NCBI RefSeq assembly: GCF_036670025.1
Contig: NZ_CP137640.1
Coordinates: 96,001-160,000 of the forward strand
Source of the DNA: Bacillus_BD oryzisoli
GTDB taxonomy: Bacteria; Bacillota; Bacilli; Bacillales; Cytobacillaceae
Direction: 5' to 3'
Length of the DNA: 64,000 nucleotides
In this document: positions 43,467 through 52,392 of the stretch, piece after piece
Layout: each line of letters begins with the position of its first letter
How positions within the stretch are numbered: the stretch's first letter is position 1
The notes under the pieces: generated by a model
The model's input: only the letters and a program-made list of their open reading frames with translations
Databases searched by the model: none
Told to the model about the DNA's origin: nothing
Made by a program: the position numbers and the translations under genes

Positions 43467-44761
43467 TGTTTCAGACAATCTCCAATTTTATGCGCGTGGG
43501 TGATATAAGACAAAAGATCATATTCACCCTTTTAATGTTGATTGTATTTCGCATCGGTACATTTATCCCTGTACCGAATGTGAATGCAGAGATCCTTGCT
43601 GCGCAAGATCAGCTTAGTGTATTTGGAGTATTGAATACATTTGCTGGGGGAGCATTAAAGAATTTCTCCATTCTTGCAATGGGTATTATGCCGTATATTA
43701 CTGCTTCGATCATCATTCAGTTATTACAAATGGATGTTGTTCCAAAATTTACGGAATGGTCAAAACAAGGTGAGGTTGGACGTCGTAAGCTAGCACAATT
43801 TACTCGTTATTTTACTGTTATTCTTGGATTTATCCAAGCAATAGGGATGTCATATGGATTTAATAATATGGCAGGCGGAATGTTAGTTGAAAATCCTAGC
43901 ATTGGCACATATTTATTAATTGCAATTGTTTTAACAGCAGGTACTGCATTTCTTTTGTGGCTGGGTGAGCTAATTACTTCAAAGGGTGTTGGAAATGGTA
44001 TTTCCATTATCATCTTTGCGGGTATTGTCGCGGGAATCCCAACTACGGTCAACCAAATATATGCACAACAATTCGAAAATGCTGGTGAAGATATCTTCAT
44101 TCGTATTGTTACGGTATTGTTAATTGTTATAGCTATTATTGCGATTGTTGTTGGAGTTATTTTTGTTCAAGAAGCATTAAGAAAGATTCCAATTCAATAT
44201 GCAAAACGCATGGTTGCCGGTCGTACTCCTGTCGGAGGCCAATCAACTCATTTGCCATTAAAGGTAAATGCTGCTGGTGTTATCCCTGTTATTTTTGCAG
44301 TATCATTTATTGTGACACCTAGAACGATCGCCTCATTTTTTGAACAAAATGATGTGACGCTTTGGATACAAAAGGTCTTTGATTATACCCATCCAATCGG
44401 AATGGTAATCTATGCAATTCTAATCATTGCCTTTGCTTATTTCTATGCCTTTATTCAAGTAAATCCTGAACAAGTAGCAGATAACTTGAAGAAACAAGGT
44501 GGATATATACCCGGTATTCGTCCTGGGATCAATACACAGCAGTATTTAACCAGAACGTTATATCGTTTAACATTTGTAGGCTCCTTATTTTTGACTGCGA
44601 TTGCTATTTTACCGGTCTTTTTCACAAAAATTGCCGGATTACCGCAATCTGCACAAATTGGAGGAACCAGCTTATTAATTGTAATCGGTGTTGCACTTGA
44701 AACGATGAAGCAGCTGGAATCACAATTAGTGAAACGTCATTATAAAGGGTTTATCAAATAA
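43466..44761 (+). CDS. secY: SecY, protein translocase channel
   Basis: SecY forms the export channel with SecE and SecG. The 431-residue product has ten predicted membrane helices, the plug-region GGALKNFSILAMGIMPYITASIIIQLL, and the cytoplasmic loops KRMVAGRTPVGGQSTHLPLKVN and GIRPGINTQQYL that contact SecA and the ribosome. It starts at the rplO stop. Confidence 0.98.
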   Translation: MFQTISNFMRVGDIRQKIIFTLLMLIVFRIGTFIPVPNVNAEILAAQDQLSVFGVLNTFAGGALKNFSILAMGIMPYITASIIIQLLQMDVVPKFTEWSKQGEVGRRKLAQFTRYFTVILGFIQAIGMSYGFNNMAGGMLVENPSIGTYLLIAIVLTAGTAFLLWLGELITSKGVGNGISIIIFAGIVAGIPTTVNQIYAQQFENAGEDIFIRIVTVLLIVIAIIAIVVGVIFVQEALRKIPIQYAKRMVAGRTPVGGQSTHLPLKVNAAGVIPVIFAVSFIVTPRTIASFFEQNDVTLWIQKVFDYTHPIGMVIYAILIIAFAYFYAFIQVNPEQVADNLKKQGGYIPGIRPGINTQQYLTRTLYRLTFVGSLFLTAIAILPVFFTKIAGLPQSAQIGGTSLLIVIGVALETMKQLESQLVKRHYKGFIK

Positions 44762-44829
44762 ATTATTTTTTAGGAATGTAGACGTGATTTGTTCCTAATC
44801 AAACTCATTGGACTGAGGGGGGATTACGC

Positions 44830-45483
44830 ATGAACTTAGTATTAATGGGGCTCCCTGGTGCCGGAAAAGGTACACAAGCTGAGAAAATCGTCGAAAAATA
44901 CGGCATCCCTCACATTTCTACTGGGGATATGTTCCGTGCTGCCATTAAAGAAGGAACTGAACTAGGCTTGAAGGCCAAGTCCTTTATGGATAAAGGAGAC
45001 TTAGTTCCTGATGAAGTAACAATTGGTATTGTACGTGAACGTTTAAGTAAAGATGATTGTAATAAAGGGTTCTTGCTTGATGGATTTCCAAGAACGGTAC
45101 CACAAGCAGAGGCACTTGAAAATATTCTTTCTGACTTGAACAGAAAAATAGATTTTGTAATAAACATTGATGTGGACCAAGAGATTCTTATGGAGCGCTT
45201 AACAGGCAGACGTATTTGTAAGTCTTGTGGTGCTACTTATCATCTTGTTTTTAACCCTCCTGCCAATCCAGATGTTTGTGATAAGTGCGGCGGAGAGTTA
45301 TATCAACGTGCAGATGATAACGAAGAAACAGTTGGTAATCGCTTAGAAGTTAATCTAAAGCAGACGAAACCATTGCTTGATTTTTATGAAACAAAAGGAT
45401 ACTTACGTAATATCAACGGACAACAAGATATTCGTATCGTTTTTGCTGATCTCGATAAATTACTCGGGAGCTTACATGAATGA
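44830..45483 (+). CDS. adk: Adenylate kinase
   Basis: Adk interconverts ATP, ADP and AMP. The 217-residue product has the P-loop GLPGAGKGTQ (7-16), the GFPRT motif, and a zinc-holding LID domain with CKSCGATYH and CDKCGG, as in Gram-positive adenylate kinases. It follows TGAGGGGGG. Its stop TGA overlaps the ATG of the map remnant in the order ATGA, as expected for an intact adk-map pair. Confidence 0.98.
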   Translation: MNLVLMGLPGAGKGTQAEKIVEKYGIPHISTGDMFRAAIKEGTELGLKAKSFMDKGDLVPDEVTIGIVRERLSKDDCNKGFLLDGFPRTVPQAEALENILSDLNRKIDFVINIDVDQEILMERLTGRRICKSCGATYHLVFNPPANPDVCDKCGGELYQRADDNEETVGNRLEVNLKQTKPLLDFYETKGYLRNINGQQDIRIVFADLDKLLGSLHE

Positions 45484-45617
45484 TCCTTTGTAAACATTTG
45501 CGACTAGGTGAACGTTTATCGAACATCTCCCACACCATTCAATCGTATACAGAATCAAACGGCCTTTCCATTGCGCAAGAGTATGTGGGATCTAGCATGG
45601 GGCAAGACTTACATTAG
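45480..45617 (+). pseudogene. map: Remnant of map, methionine aminopeptidase
   Basis: This 45-codon frame starts at the ATGA overlap with adk, exactly where map starts in Bacillus. Its first codons, MILCKHLR, match the MIICKTPRE start of the enzyme. It then jumps to GERLSNISHTIQSYTESNGL and AQEYVGSSMGQDLH, which match the middle of the enzyme (in B. subtilis roughly ARLSDIGHAIQTYVEENG and REYVGHGVGQNLH), and stops. About 130 residues appear to be lost between the two parts, and everything after the stop is gone. The catalytic histidine of YVGHG has become serine (YVGSS). The rest of the gap up to infA has no recognizable gene. Confidence 0.85.
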
Positions 45618-45693
45618 GATCTACGATTAGGGCGCTTTAGGAGTAAAGCCTTGAATAAGATACAATTTGAAAAAAGAAGGGAGTATGTTCTCG

Positions 45694-46064
<371 letters not shown>

Positions 46065-46087
46065 TAAGAAGGAGGTGCACATTTCGT

Positions 46088-46453
46088 ATGGCACGTATTG
46101 CAGGTGTAGATATTCCACGTGAAAAACGTATTGTTATCTCATTAACATATATCTATGGTATTGGTAAAATTACTGCTCAAAAGGTTTTAGCTGAAGCAGG
46201 TGTATCTGAAGACACACGCGTTCGCGATTTAACTGAAGATGAATTAAACAAAATCCGTGAAATCATTGACAGATTAAAGGTTGAGGGTGACCTTCGTCGT
46301 GAAGTTTCCCTAAACATCAAACGTCTAATGGAAATCGGATGCTACCGCGGTCTTCGTCACCGTCGTGGTTTACCAGTTCGTGGACAAAATACTAAAAACA
46401 ACGCTCGTACTCGTAAAGGTCCTCGTAAGACTGTAGCGAACAAAAAGAAATAA
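46088..46453 (+). CDS. rpsM: Ribosomal protein S13
   Basis: S13 forms bridges to the 50S subunit and touches the P-site tRNA. The 121-residue product begins MARIAGVDIPREKRIVISLTYIYGIG and has YRGLRHRRGLPVRGQNTKNNARTRKGP. It follows AAGGAGGTG. Confidence 0.98.
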   Translation: MARIAGVDIPREKRIVISLTYIYGIGKITAQKVLAEAGVSEDTRVRDLTEDELNKIREIIDRLKVEGDLRREVSLNIKRLMEIGCYRGLRHRRGLPVRGQNTKNNARTRKGPRKTVANKKK

Positions 46454-46476
46454 TCGGTAAAGGAGGTCAACTATAA

Positions 46477-46866
46477 ATGGCACGTAAAACTAATACACGC
46501 AAACGTCGTGTGAAAAAGAATATTGAATCAGGAGTTGCACATATCCGTTCAACTTTTAATAACACAATTGTAACAATCACTGACGTTCATGGGAACGCAC
46601 TATCATGGTCAAGTGCTGGTGCTCTAGGCTTTAAAGGATCTCGTAAATCAACTCCATTTGCTGCTCAAATGGCTGCTGAAACTGCTGCAAAAGCTTCAAT
46701 GGAACATGGTATGAAAACTTTAGAGGTTACTGTTAAAGGACCAGGTGCTGGACGTGAAGCTGCTATCCGTGCTCTTCAAGCTGCTGGCTTAGAAGTAACA
46801 GCAATTAAAGACGTAACTCCTGTTCCTCATAACGGTTGTCGTCCTCCAAAACGTCGTCGTGTGTAA
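46477..46866 (+). CDS. rpsK: Ribosomal protein S11
   Basis: S11 shapes the platform near the mRNA exit. The 129-residue product has GVAHIRSTFNNTIVTITDVHGNALSWSSAGALGFKGSRKSTPFAAQ and the C-terminal PVPHNGCRPPKRRRV. It follows AAAGGAGG. Confidence 0.98.
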   Translation: MARKTNTRKRRVKKNIESGVAHIRSTFNNTIVTITDVHGNALSWSSAGALGFKGSRKSTPFAAQMAAETAAKASMEHGMKTLEVTVKGPGAGREAAIRALQAAGLEVTAIKDVTPVPHNGCRPPKRRRV

Positions 46867-46895
46867 TTTTTCTGTATAGAATTTGTAACCTTGTC

Positions 46896-46901
46896 TATAA
46901 T
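46896..46901 (+). promoter_or_regulatory. Possible -10 element of an internal rpoA promoter
   Basis: A perfect TATAAT lies in the 170-base gap between rpsK and rpoA, but no convincing -35 box is at the right distance. Further down, CGGTTAGG-AA-CCTAGCCG forms a hairpin near 46987-47004. Cotranscription from the S10 promoters is the default. Confidence 0.3.
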
Positions 46902-47036
46902 GGGTTATGATAGAAATTATTTTCTTTATACAGAATCATTATTCCAGTTGTTGTGCACAAATGGGATTGTATACTGGGGGAATTTCGGTTAGGAACCTAG
47001 CCGGGGTTTCGACGTTTTGAAGGAGGGTATATTTTG

Positions 47037-47981
47037 ATGATCGAAATAGAAAAACCAAAAATCGAAACGATTGAGATCAGCGATGATGCCAAATATGGAA
47101 AGTTCGTCGTGGAGCCGCTTGAGCGTGGATATGGTACTACATTAGGTAACTCCTTACGTCGTATTTTGTTATCCTCACTTCCTGGCGCTGCTGTTACATC
47201 GATTCAAATTGACGGAGTACTTCATGAGTTCTCTACAATTGAAGGTGTAGTTGAAGATGTTACGTCAATCATCTTAAACATTAAAAAAATGGCACTTAAA
47301 ATCTATTCTGATGAAGAAAAGACTCTTGAAATTGATGTACAAGGCGAAGGTATTGTGAAAGCTGCGGATGTGACTCACGATAGTGATGTTGAAATCCTAA
47401 ATCCTGATCTTCACATTGCAACGCTTGGTTCAAATGGTCATCTACGGATGAGATTGACTGCCCGCCGCGGGCGAGGATATACTCCTGCTGATCAAAACAA
47501 ACGGGAAGACCAACCAATCGGTGTAATTCCTATCGACTCTATTTACACTCCAGTTTCGCGTGTCTCTTACCAGGTGGAAAATACACGTGTCGGTCAAATG
47601 ACAAACTTTGATAAGTTAACATTTGATGTTTGGACAGATGGCAGTACAGGACCACAAGATGCAATTGCACTTGGAGCAAAGATTTTAAATGAGCATTTAA
47701 ACATTTTTGTCGGCTTGACAGATGAAGCTCAAAACGCTGAGATTATGGTTGAAAAAGAAGAAGATCAAAAAGAAAAAGTTCTAGAGATGACAATTGAAGA
47801 ATTAGATCTTTCTGTTCGTTCATATAACTGCCTAAAGCGTGCAGGCATCAACACTGTTCAGGAATTAGCGAATAAGACTGAAGAAGACATGATGAAAGTA
47901 CGTAATCTTGGTAGAAAATCTCTTGAAGAAGTAAAACATAAACTTGAGGAACTTGGGTTAGGCTTACGTAAAGATGATTGA
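47037..47981 (+). CDS. rpoA: RpoA, RNA polymerase alpha subunit
   Basis: The 314-residue product has the N-terminal assembly domain (ERGYGTTLGNSLRRILLSSLPGAAV), a linker rich in acidic residues, and the C-terminal domain (SVRSYNCLKRAGINTVQEL, MMKVRNLGRKSLEEVKHKL) that binds UP elements and regulators. ATG at 47037 follows AAGGAGGG by nine bases; a TTG three bases earlier is less likely. Confidence 0.98.
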   Translation: MIEIEKPKIETIEISDDAKYGKFVVEPLERGYGTTLGNSLRRILLSSLPGAAVTSIQIDGVLHEFSTIEGVVEDVTSIILNIKKMALKIYSDEEKTLEIDVQGEGIVKAADVTHDSDVEILNPDLHIATLGSNGHLRMRLTARRGRGYTPADQNKREDQPIGVIPIDSIYTPVSRVSYQVENTRVGQMTNFDKLTFDVWTDGSTGPQDAIALGAKILNEHLNIFVGLTDEAQNAEIMVEKEEDQKEKVLEMTIEELDLSVRSYNCLKRAGINTVQELANKTEEDMMKVRNLGRKSLEEVKHKLEELGLGLRKDD

Positions 47982-48039
47982 TTCAGATAGTAATCAATAA
48001 CTCAAGATTCAAAACTTCAACAAAGGAGGGAAACTTTCC

Positions 48040-48402
48040 ATGGGATACAGAAAGTTAGGACGTACTAGCTCACAACGTAAAGCTATGCTACGCGATTTAG
48101 CTACAGACTTAATTATCAACGAGCGCATTCAAACAACTGAAACTCGCGCAAAAGAACTTCGCTCAGTTGTGGAAAAAATGATTACGCTTGGTAAACGTGG
48201 AGATCTACATGCTCGTCGTCAAGCAGCTGCTTTTATTCGTAATGAGGTAGCAAACGCTGAAACGAATCAAGATGCTCTACAAAAGTTATTTGTTGATATC
48301 GCACCTCGTTATGAAGAGCGTCAAGGCGGATATACTCGTATCATGAAACTTGGACCACGTCGTGGTGACGGTGCTCCAATGGTTATCATTGAACTAGTTT
48401 AA
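48040..48402 (+). CDS. rplQ: Ribosomal protein L17
   Basis: The 120-residue product begins MGYRKLGRTSSQRKAMLRDLATDLI and has RIQTTETRAKELRSVVEKMITLGKRGDLHARRQA. It is the last gene of the S10-spc-alpha series and is followed by a strong terminator. Confidence 0.98.
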   Translation: MGYRKLGRTSSQRKAMLRDLATDLIINERIQTTETRAKELRSVVEKMITLGKRGDLHARRQAAAFIRNEVANAETNQDALQKLFVDIAPRYEERQGGYTRIMKLGPRRGDGAPMVIIELV

Positions 48403-48421
48403 TTAAGATGTAACAATCAAC

Positions 48422-48468
48422 AAGGGCATAGGACAGTTTTACATTGAACTTGTTCATGCCCTTTTTTT
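48422..48468 (+). terminator. Terminator after rplQ
   Basis: AAGGGCAT pairs with ATGCCCTT around a 26-base loop and is followed by seven T residues. It closes the ribosomal protein supercluster. Confidence 0.85.
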
Positions 48469-48629
48469 CAAAATCATCGAACGGTGAGAATATAATCTCA
48501 CGCAGCCAAAAAAGAGCGTTACGATGAGCATGTCCCTCTATGTAATAGATGGTACATAATCACTTATGATTATGTGCTTGTGTCCTATGATTTACAGTGA
48601 CATTTGCTGATATGACTCGTCTAGCTCAT

Positions 48630-48692
48630 GCGTCTTTTCACATAATTGGAAACGGTTTATACTTTGTCCAGTGAAAAGACGCAGGCTTTTTT
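48630..48692 (+). terminator. Terminator-like hairpin upstream of ecfA1
   Basis: A perfect 12-base-pair stem (GCGTCTTTTCAC with GTGAAAAGACGC) encloses a 29-base loop, followed by AGGC and six T residues. The T tract is four bases away from the stem, so efficiency is uncertain. Confidence 0.55.
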
Positions 48693-48835
48693 GTGCTAAC
48701 CCTTGATTTATGAGCAATGATTTGGGTGGCAATCACTAATCACAGATGGCAGAAAAAGCTTTTTAACTAGCATCGATTTCTGCACATGTGTCACATATAT
48801 TCAGTCAGCTATATCGATTGCTTCACAGTCATAAG

Positions 48836-48862
48836 CTCGCCAAAATGGCGAGTATTTTTTTT
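48836..48862 (+). terminator. Terminator about 100 bases before ecfA1
   Basis: CTCGCCA pairs with TGGCGAG around an AAA loop and is followed by TA and eight T residues. It could be the end of a short leader transcript or a regulated attenuator of the ecfA1 operon. Confidence 0.8.
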
Positions 48863-48960
48863 ATTCCTTATATACTAGATTTCATTGGGATTAGTTTAGT
48901 ATAGTGTAGAAAGATAACGAATCGTGTCCAAGCGATTAACGAGCTGAGAGGAGGACCAGG

Positions 48961-49800
48961 ATGCGAAAGGCGCTTGTTCAGATAGAAAATATTTCATATC
49001 AATATGATGATCAAACATCCTTTGCTCTTGATGATGTCTCAATGACAATCTATGAGGGAGAATGGCTGGCGATTGTTGGTCATAATGGGTCGGGAAAATC
49101 AACGCTGGCAAAGCTGCTTAACGGACTTCAATTTCCAAACAGTGGAAAGATCACTGTTTGTGGAATTCCTTTAACAGAGGAAAATGTATGGGAGGTCCGA
49201 AGACAGGTAGGGATGGTGTTTCAGAATCCTGACAATCAGTTTGTCGGAGCAACTGTTCAGGATGACGTTGCATTTGCTTTAGAAAATAACGGCATCCCAA
49301 GAGAAGAAATGGTTCAACGAGTAAAAAGTTCATTAAAAAAAGTCAAAATGGATTCTTTTCTAAACCAGGAACCGCATAATCTTTCCGGCGGCCAAAAGCA
49401 AAGGGTGGCAATTGCAGGTGTCATCGCTCTCCGTCCTGCGATTATTATTTTGGATGAAGCAACGTCCATGTTAGATCCACGCGGCAGGGAAGAGGTATTA
49501 AATACTGTTAGAGAGTTAAAGGGAGACCATAATATGACCGTTATTTCTATCACACACGATTTAGAAGAAGCTGCGAAGGCAGATCGAATCATTGTGATGA
49601 ATAAAGGTAAGCTGTATCGCGAAGGGACTCCGGAAGAGATTTTCCAAATGGATGAGGAACTGATTGAGCTTGGCTTAGATATTCCTTTTCCGGTAAAAAT
49701 GAGCAAGCTGTTAAAAGAAAAGGGCGTAGAGATTGATAAGCCCTATTTATCAGAAAAAGAGTTGGTGACAGAGCTATGGACATCTCACTTCAACAGGTAG
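48961..49800 (+). CDS. ecfA1: EcfA1, energy-coupling factor transporter ATPase
   Basis: EcfA1 is one of two ATPases of the shared ECF module that powers vitamin uptake with different substrate-binding S components. The 279-residue product has Walker A GHNGSGKST (40-48), the signature LSGGQ (141-145) and Walker B IIILDEA (161-167). It follows GAGAGGAGG and overlaps ecfA2 by 25 bases. No S component is encoded nearby, as is usual for the shared type. Confidence 0.97.
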   Translation: MRKALVQIENISYQYDDQTSFALDDVSMTIYEGEWLAIVGHNGSGKSTLAKLLNGLQFPNSGKITVCGIPLTEENVWEVRRQVGMVFQNPDNQFVGATVQDDVAFALENNGIPREEMVQRVKSSLKKVKMDSFLNQEPHNLSGGQKQRVAIAGVIALRPAIIILDEATSMLDPRGREEVLNTVRELKGDHNMTVISITHDLEEAAKADRIIVMNKGKLYREGTPEEIFQMDEELIELGLDIPFPVKMSKLLKEKGVEIDKPYLSEKELVTELWTSHFNR

Positions 49801-50645
49801 AATACCGTTATCAGGCTAATACCCCTTTTGAACGGCTTGCATTAAATAATGTATCCTTTGAAATTCCTGAAGGCACATACCTTGCCATTATCGGTCACAC
49901 TGGTTCCGGTAAATCAACGGTGCTGCAGCATCTAAACGCACTGTTAAAACCGACAAAGGGAAAAATTATCATTGGTGATACAGAAATAACGGCTGGTCAA
50001 AAGCAGAAAAATTTAAAAAAGGTCAGACAAAAAGTCGGGATTGTTTTTCAATTTCCTGAGCACCAATTATTTGAAGAAACAATTGAAAAGGATATTTGTT
50101 TTGGCCCGATGAATTTTGGTGTAACAGAGGAAGAAGCAAAACGAAGAGCAAGGGAAGTAATTAAACAAGTTGGTTTATCGGAGGATTTTTTGCAAAAGTC
50201 TCCTTTCGATTTATCAGGCGGACAAATGAGACGGGTAGCCATTGCTGGTGTTCTGGCTATGGATCCAGATGTGATTGTATTAGATGAGCCGACTGCCGGC
50301 CTTGATCCACGCGGCCGCAAAGAAATCATGAATATGTTCTATTCTCTTCACAAAGAAAAGAAATTATCAACGATTCTCGTTACACATAGTATGGAGGATG
50401 CGGCCCGTTATGCCGATCAGATCATTGTCATGCATAAAGGCGAGGTCTTTAAAAAAGGAACACCTGAGGAAATCTTTGCTGCTCCCGAAGGACTGATAGA
50501 ACTGGGCTTAGATGTGCCGGAGGTTATCCGTTTTCAAAAGAGCTTTGAGGAAACCTGTCATGTTAAGCTTGACCGGATCTGCCTGACAACAGAGCAATTA
50601 GCAGAGTCCGTTGCTGAATGTATGAAAAGAGGTGTGCCAAAATGA
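49776..50645 (+). CDS. ecfA2: EcfA2, energy-coupling factor transporter ATPase
   Basis: The second ATPase of the ECF module has Walker A GHTGSGKST (40-48), signature LSGGQ (146-150) and Walker B VIVLDEP (166-172). Its 289 residues are typical. It starts inside ecfA1 and its TGA stop overlaps the ATG of ecfT, so the three subunits should be made together as a heterodimer plus membrane partner. Confidence 0.97.
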   Translation: MDISLQQVEYRYQANTPFERLALNNVSFEIPEGTYLAIIGHTGSGKSTVLQHLNALLKPTKGKIIIGDTEITAGQKQKNLKKVRQKVGIVFQFPEHQLFEETIEKDICFGPMNFGVTEEEAKRRAREVIKQVGLSEDFLQKSPFDLSGGQMRRVAIAGVLAMDPDVIVLDEPTAGLDPRGRKEIMNMFYSLHKEKKLSTILVTHSMEDAARYADQIIVMHKGEVFKKGTPEEIFAAPEGLIELGLDVPEVIRFQKSFEETCHVKLDRICLTTEQLAESVAECMKRGVPK

Positions 50646-51439
50646 TGGATAAAATGATTTTTGGCCGCTATGTTCCAGCAGAATCACTGCTTCATCGGAT
50701 GGACCCACGGTCAAAGCTTCTTATTGTTTTTTTCTTTGTCTGTATTGTTTTTATCGCAAATAACGCGATTACCTATGGTGTTTTATTAGTGTATACGATT
50801 TTTATGATCATGCAGTCAAAGGTACCTATACGTTTTATTTTTACTGGTCTTATTCCTGTTTTATGGCTTGTCCTGTTTACTTTGCTGCTGCATTTCTTTT
50901 TTACCCGTGAAGGGGAGGTCCTACTTGATTGGGGCTGGTTAAAGATTTATGAAGAAGGAGTCAGAAAAGGGATTTTCATTTCCCTGCGCTTTTTCCTCCT
51001 TATCTTGGTGACATCGTTATTGACACTAACGACTACGCCAATCGAGATAACGGACGGAATCGAGTTTTTGCTCGCGCCGCTAAAAAAAGTGAAATTCCCA
51101 GTTCATGAGCTCGCTTTAATGATGTCGATTTCGCTTCGCTTTATTCCAACGCTTATGCAGGAAACAGATATCATTATGAAGGCACAGACTGCCCGTGGAG
51201 TTGATTTTTCCAGCGGCCCTGTAAAGGATCGGCTTAAGGCGATTATTCCGCTTCTCATTCCGTTATTTATCAGCTCTTTTAAAAGGGCGGAGGAGCTCGC
51301 GGTTGCCATGGAGGCAAGAGGCTATCGCGGCGGTGAAGGCAGAACAAAGTACCGGCTGTTAAAATGGTCATTTGCCGATACGGCTATGCTGTTATTATTG
51401 GCTGTCATTACAGTCTTATTAATACTATTTAGAACGTAA
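50642..51439 (+). CDS. ecfT: EcfT, energy-coupling factor transmembrane protein
   Basis: EcfT is the membrane scaffold that couples the ATPases to S components. The 265-residue product has several membrane helices and the two coupling-helix signatures ARGVD and ARGYRGG that dock onto EcfA1 and EcfA2. ATG at 50642 overlaps the ecfA2 stop and follows GAGGTG; an upstream in-frame ATG lies inside ecfA2 before that site. Confidence 0.96.
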   Translation: MMDKMIFGRYVPAESLLHRMDPRSKLLIVFFFVCIVFIANNAITYGVLLVYTIFMIMQSKVPIRFIFTGLIPVLWLVLFTLLLHFFFTREGEVLLDWGWLKIYEEGVRKGIFISLRFFLLILVTSLLTLTTTPIEITDGIEFLLAPLKKVKFPVHELALMMSISLRFIPTLMQETDIIMKAQTARGVDFSSGPVKDRLKAIIPLLIPLFISSFKRAEELAVAMEARGYRGGEGRTKYRLLKWSFADTAMLLLLAVITVLLILFRT

Positions 51440-51451
51440 CGAGGGTAAAGG

Positions 51452-52189
51452 ATGCAGCGATATAAATGTACGATTAGCTACGATGGTACGCTTTTCTCCG
51501 GCTATCAGGTTCAGCCTCAGAAAAGGACTGTCCAAAGTGAGATCGAAGAGGCGCTTAAAAAACTTCATAAAGGCAGTCCGATTAGAATTACGGCATCAGG
51601 CAGAACCGATGCAGGTGTTCATGCTAGGGGACAGGTTATTCATTTTGACTCACCCTTACATATACCTGAAGACAAGTGGGTAAATGCATTACATTCCCTT
51701 CTGCCTGATGATATAGCGGTTAAAAAGGTTGAAAAGGCCGCTCCTGACTTCCATGCGCGTTTTGATGCAACAGGTAAGGAGTATCGCTATTTTGTAAGGC
51801 TGTCAAACTATAAGGATCCTTTTACGCGGCATTATCAGTTTCAATATGGGTACCCGCTCGATATCAAACAAATGAAGGCCGCTGCAGACTATCTAGTAGG
51901 GACTCATGACTTTACGAGTTTTTGTTCAGCAAAAACAGAAGTAGAAGACCGGGTTCGGACCATTCTTAGAGTTGGCATCGAAATGAGCAGAGAACAATTA
52001 ATGTTCCGCTTTGTCGGTGACGGCTTTCTTTACAATATGGTCAGAATCCTCGTCGGTACCCTTTTAGAAACAGGGCGCGGTCTACATCAGCCTGAAGATA
52101 TGAAGACGATTTTGGCTGGAAAGGACCGCAGTCTGGCAGGAAAAACTGCAGCTGCGCATGGCTTGTATTTATGGGAAGTTTTCTATTAA
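51452..52189 (+). CDS. truA: TruA, tRNA pseudouridine(38-40) synthase
   Basis: TruA makes pseudouridine in the anticodon stem-loop. The 245-residue product has the catalytic aspartate D53 in ASGRTDAGVHARGQ and the later motifs YRYF and RFVGDGFLYNMVRILVGTLLE. It lies 12 bases after ecfT and appears to be in the same operon. Confidence 0.97.
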   Translation: MQRYKCTISYDGTLFSGYQVQPQKRTVQSEIEEALKKLHKGSPIRITASGRTDAGVHARGQVIHFDSPLHIPEDKWVNALHSLLPDDIAVKKVEKAAPDFHARFDATGKEYRYFVRLSNYKDPFTRHYQFQYGYPLDIKQMKAAADYLVGTHDFTSFCSAKTEVEDRVRTILRVGIEMSREQLMFRFVGDGFLYNMVRILVGTLLETGRGLHQPEDMKTILAGKDRSLAGKTAAAHGLYLWEVFY

Positions 52190-52221
52190 AACCGCAGTTT
52201 CTAAAGCGGTTAGAAATTTTT
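52190..52221 (+). terminator. Possible terminator after truA
   Basis: Two alternative stems overlap here: AACCGC/GCGGTT, and TTTCTAA/TTAGAAA followed by five T residues. The second looks like a weak terminator. Confidence 0.4.
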
Positions 52222-52254
52222 CTTCATAACAACTAAACCTGGCGTAACATTTTC

Positions 52255-52283
52255 TTGACATTAGGTATGTTAGGATATATTAT
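52255..52283 (+). promoter_or_regulatory. Sigma-A promoter of rplM-rpsI
   Basis: A perfect TTGACA and TATTAT are separated by 17 bases; TATATT two bases upstream is an alternative -10 box. Confidence 0.75.
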
Positions 52284-52293
52284 TATATGGTAT

Positions 52294-52370
52294 GATTTTT
52301 AATCCCACGATAAGCCCCGGAACTTATTGTGATTAAATATGCGAAATGAACTTTTTTTAAAAAATTAACA
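52294..52370 (+). ncRNA. L13 leader (putative)
   Basis: The rplM leader has a stem formed by TAATC...CGATAAG and CTTATTG..GATTA around CCCCGGAA. Its position and form fit the L13 leader known from Bacilli, which is thought to control rplM and rpsI. Limits are approximate. Confidence 0.6.
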
Positions 52371-52392
52371 GTTACTTTTAGGAGGGAAACTC

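Larger units (their letters stand above)
48469..48960 (+). other. Long untranslated gap with several hairpins before ecfA1
   Basis: This 490-base gap holds no supported gene. It contains CATAATC-N6-GATTATG near 48556, a perfect 12-base inverted repeat GCGTCTTTTCAC/GTGAAAAGACGC (48630-48641 and 48671-48682) followed after four bases by six T residues, and a second hairpin with a T tract at 48836-48862. A -10-like TATAGT at 48900-48905 might serve ecfA1. The amount of structure suggests a regulated leader, but no known riboswitch class is recognized. Confidence 0.5.

Noticed and set aside
45618..45693. A further small KOW-type gene between map and infA
   Set aside because: A short gene is recalled near this place in B. 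subtilis, but the few bases left here have no frame, so only absence can be noted.
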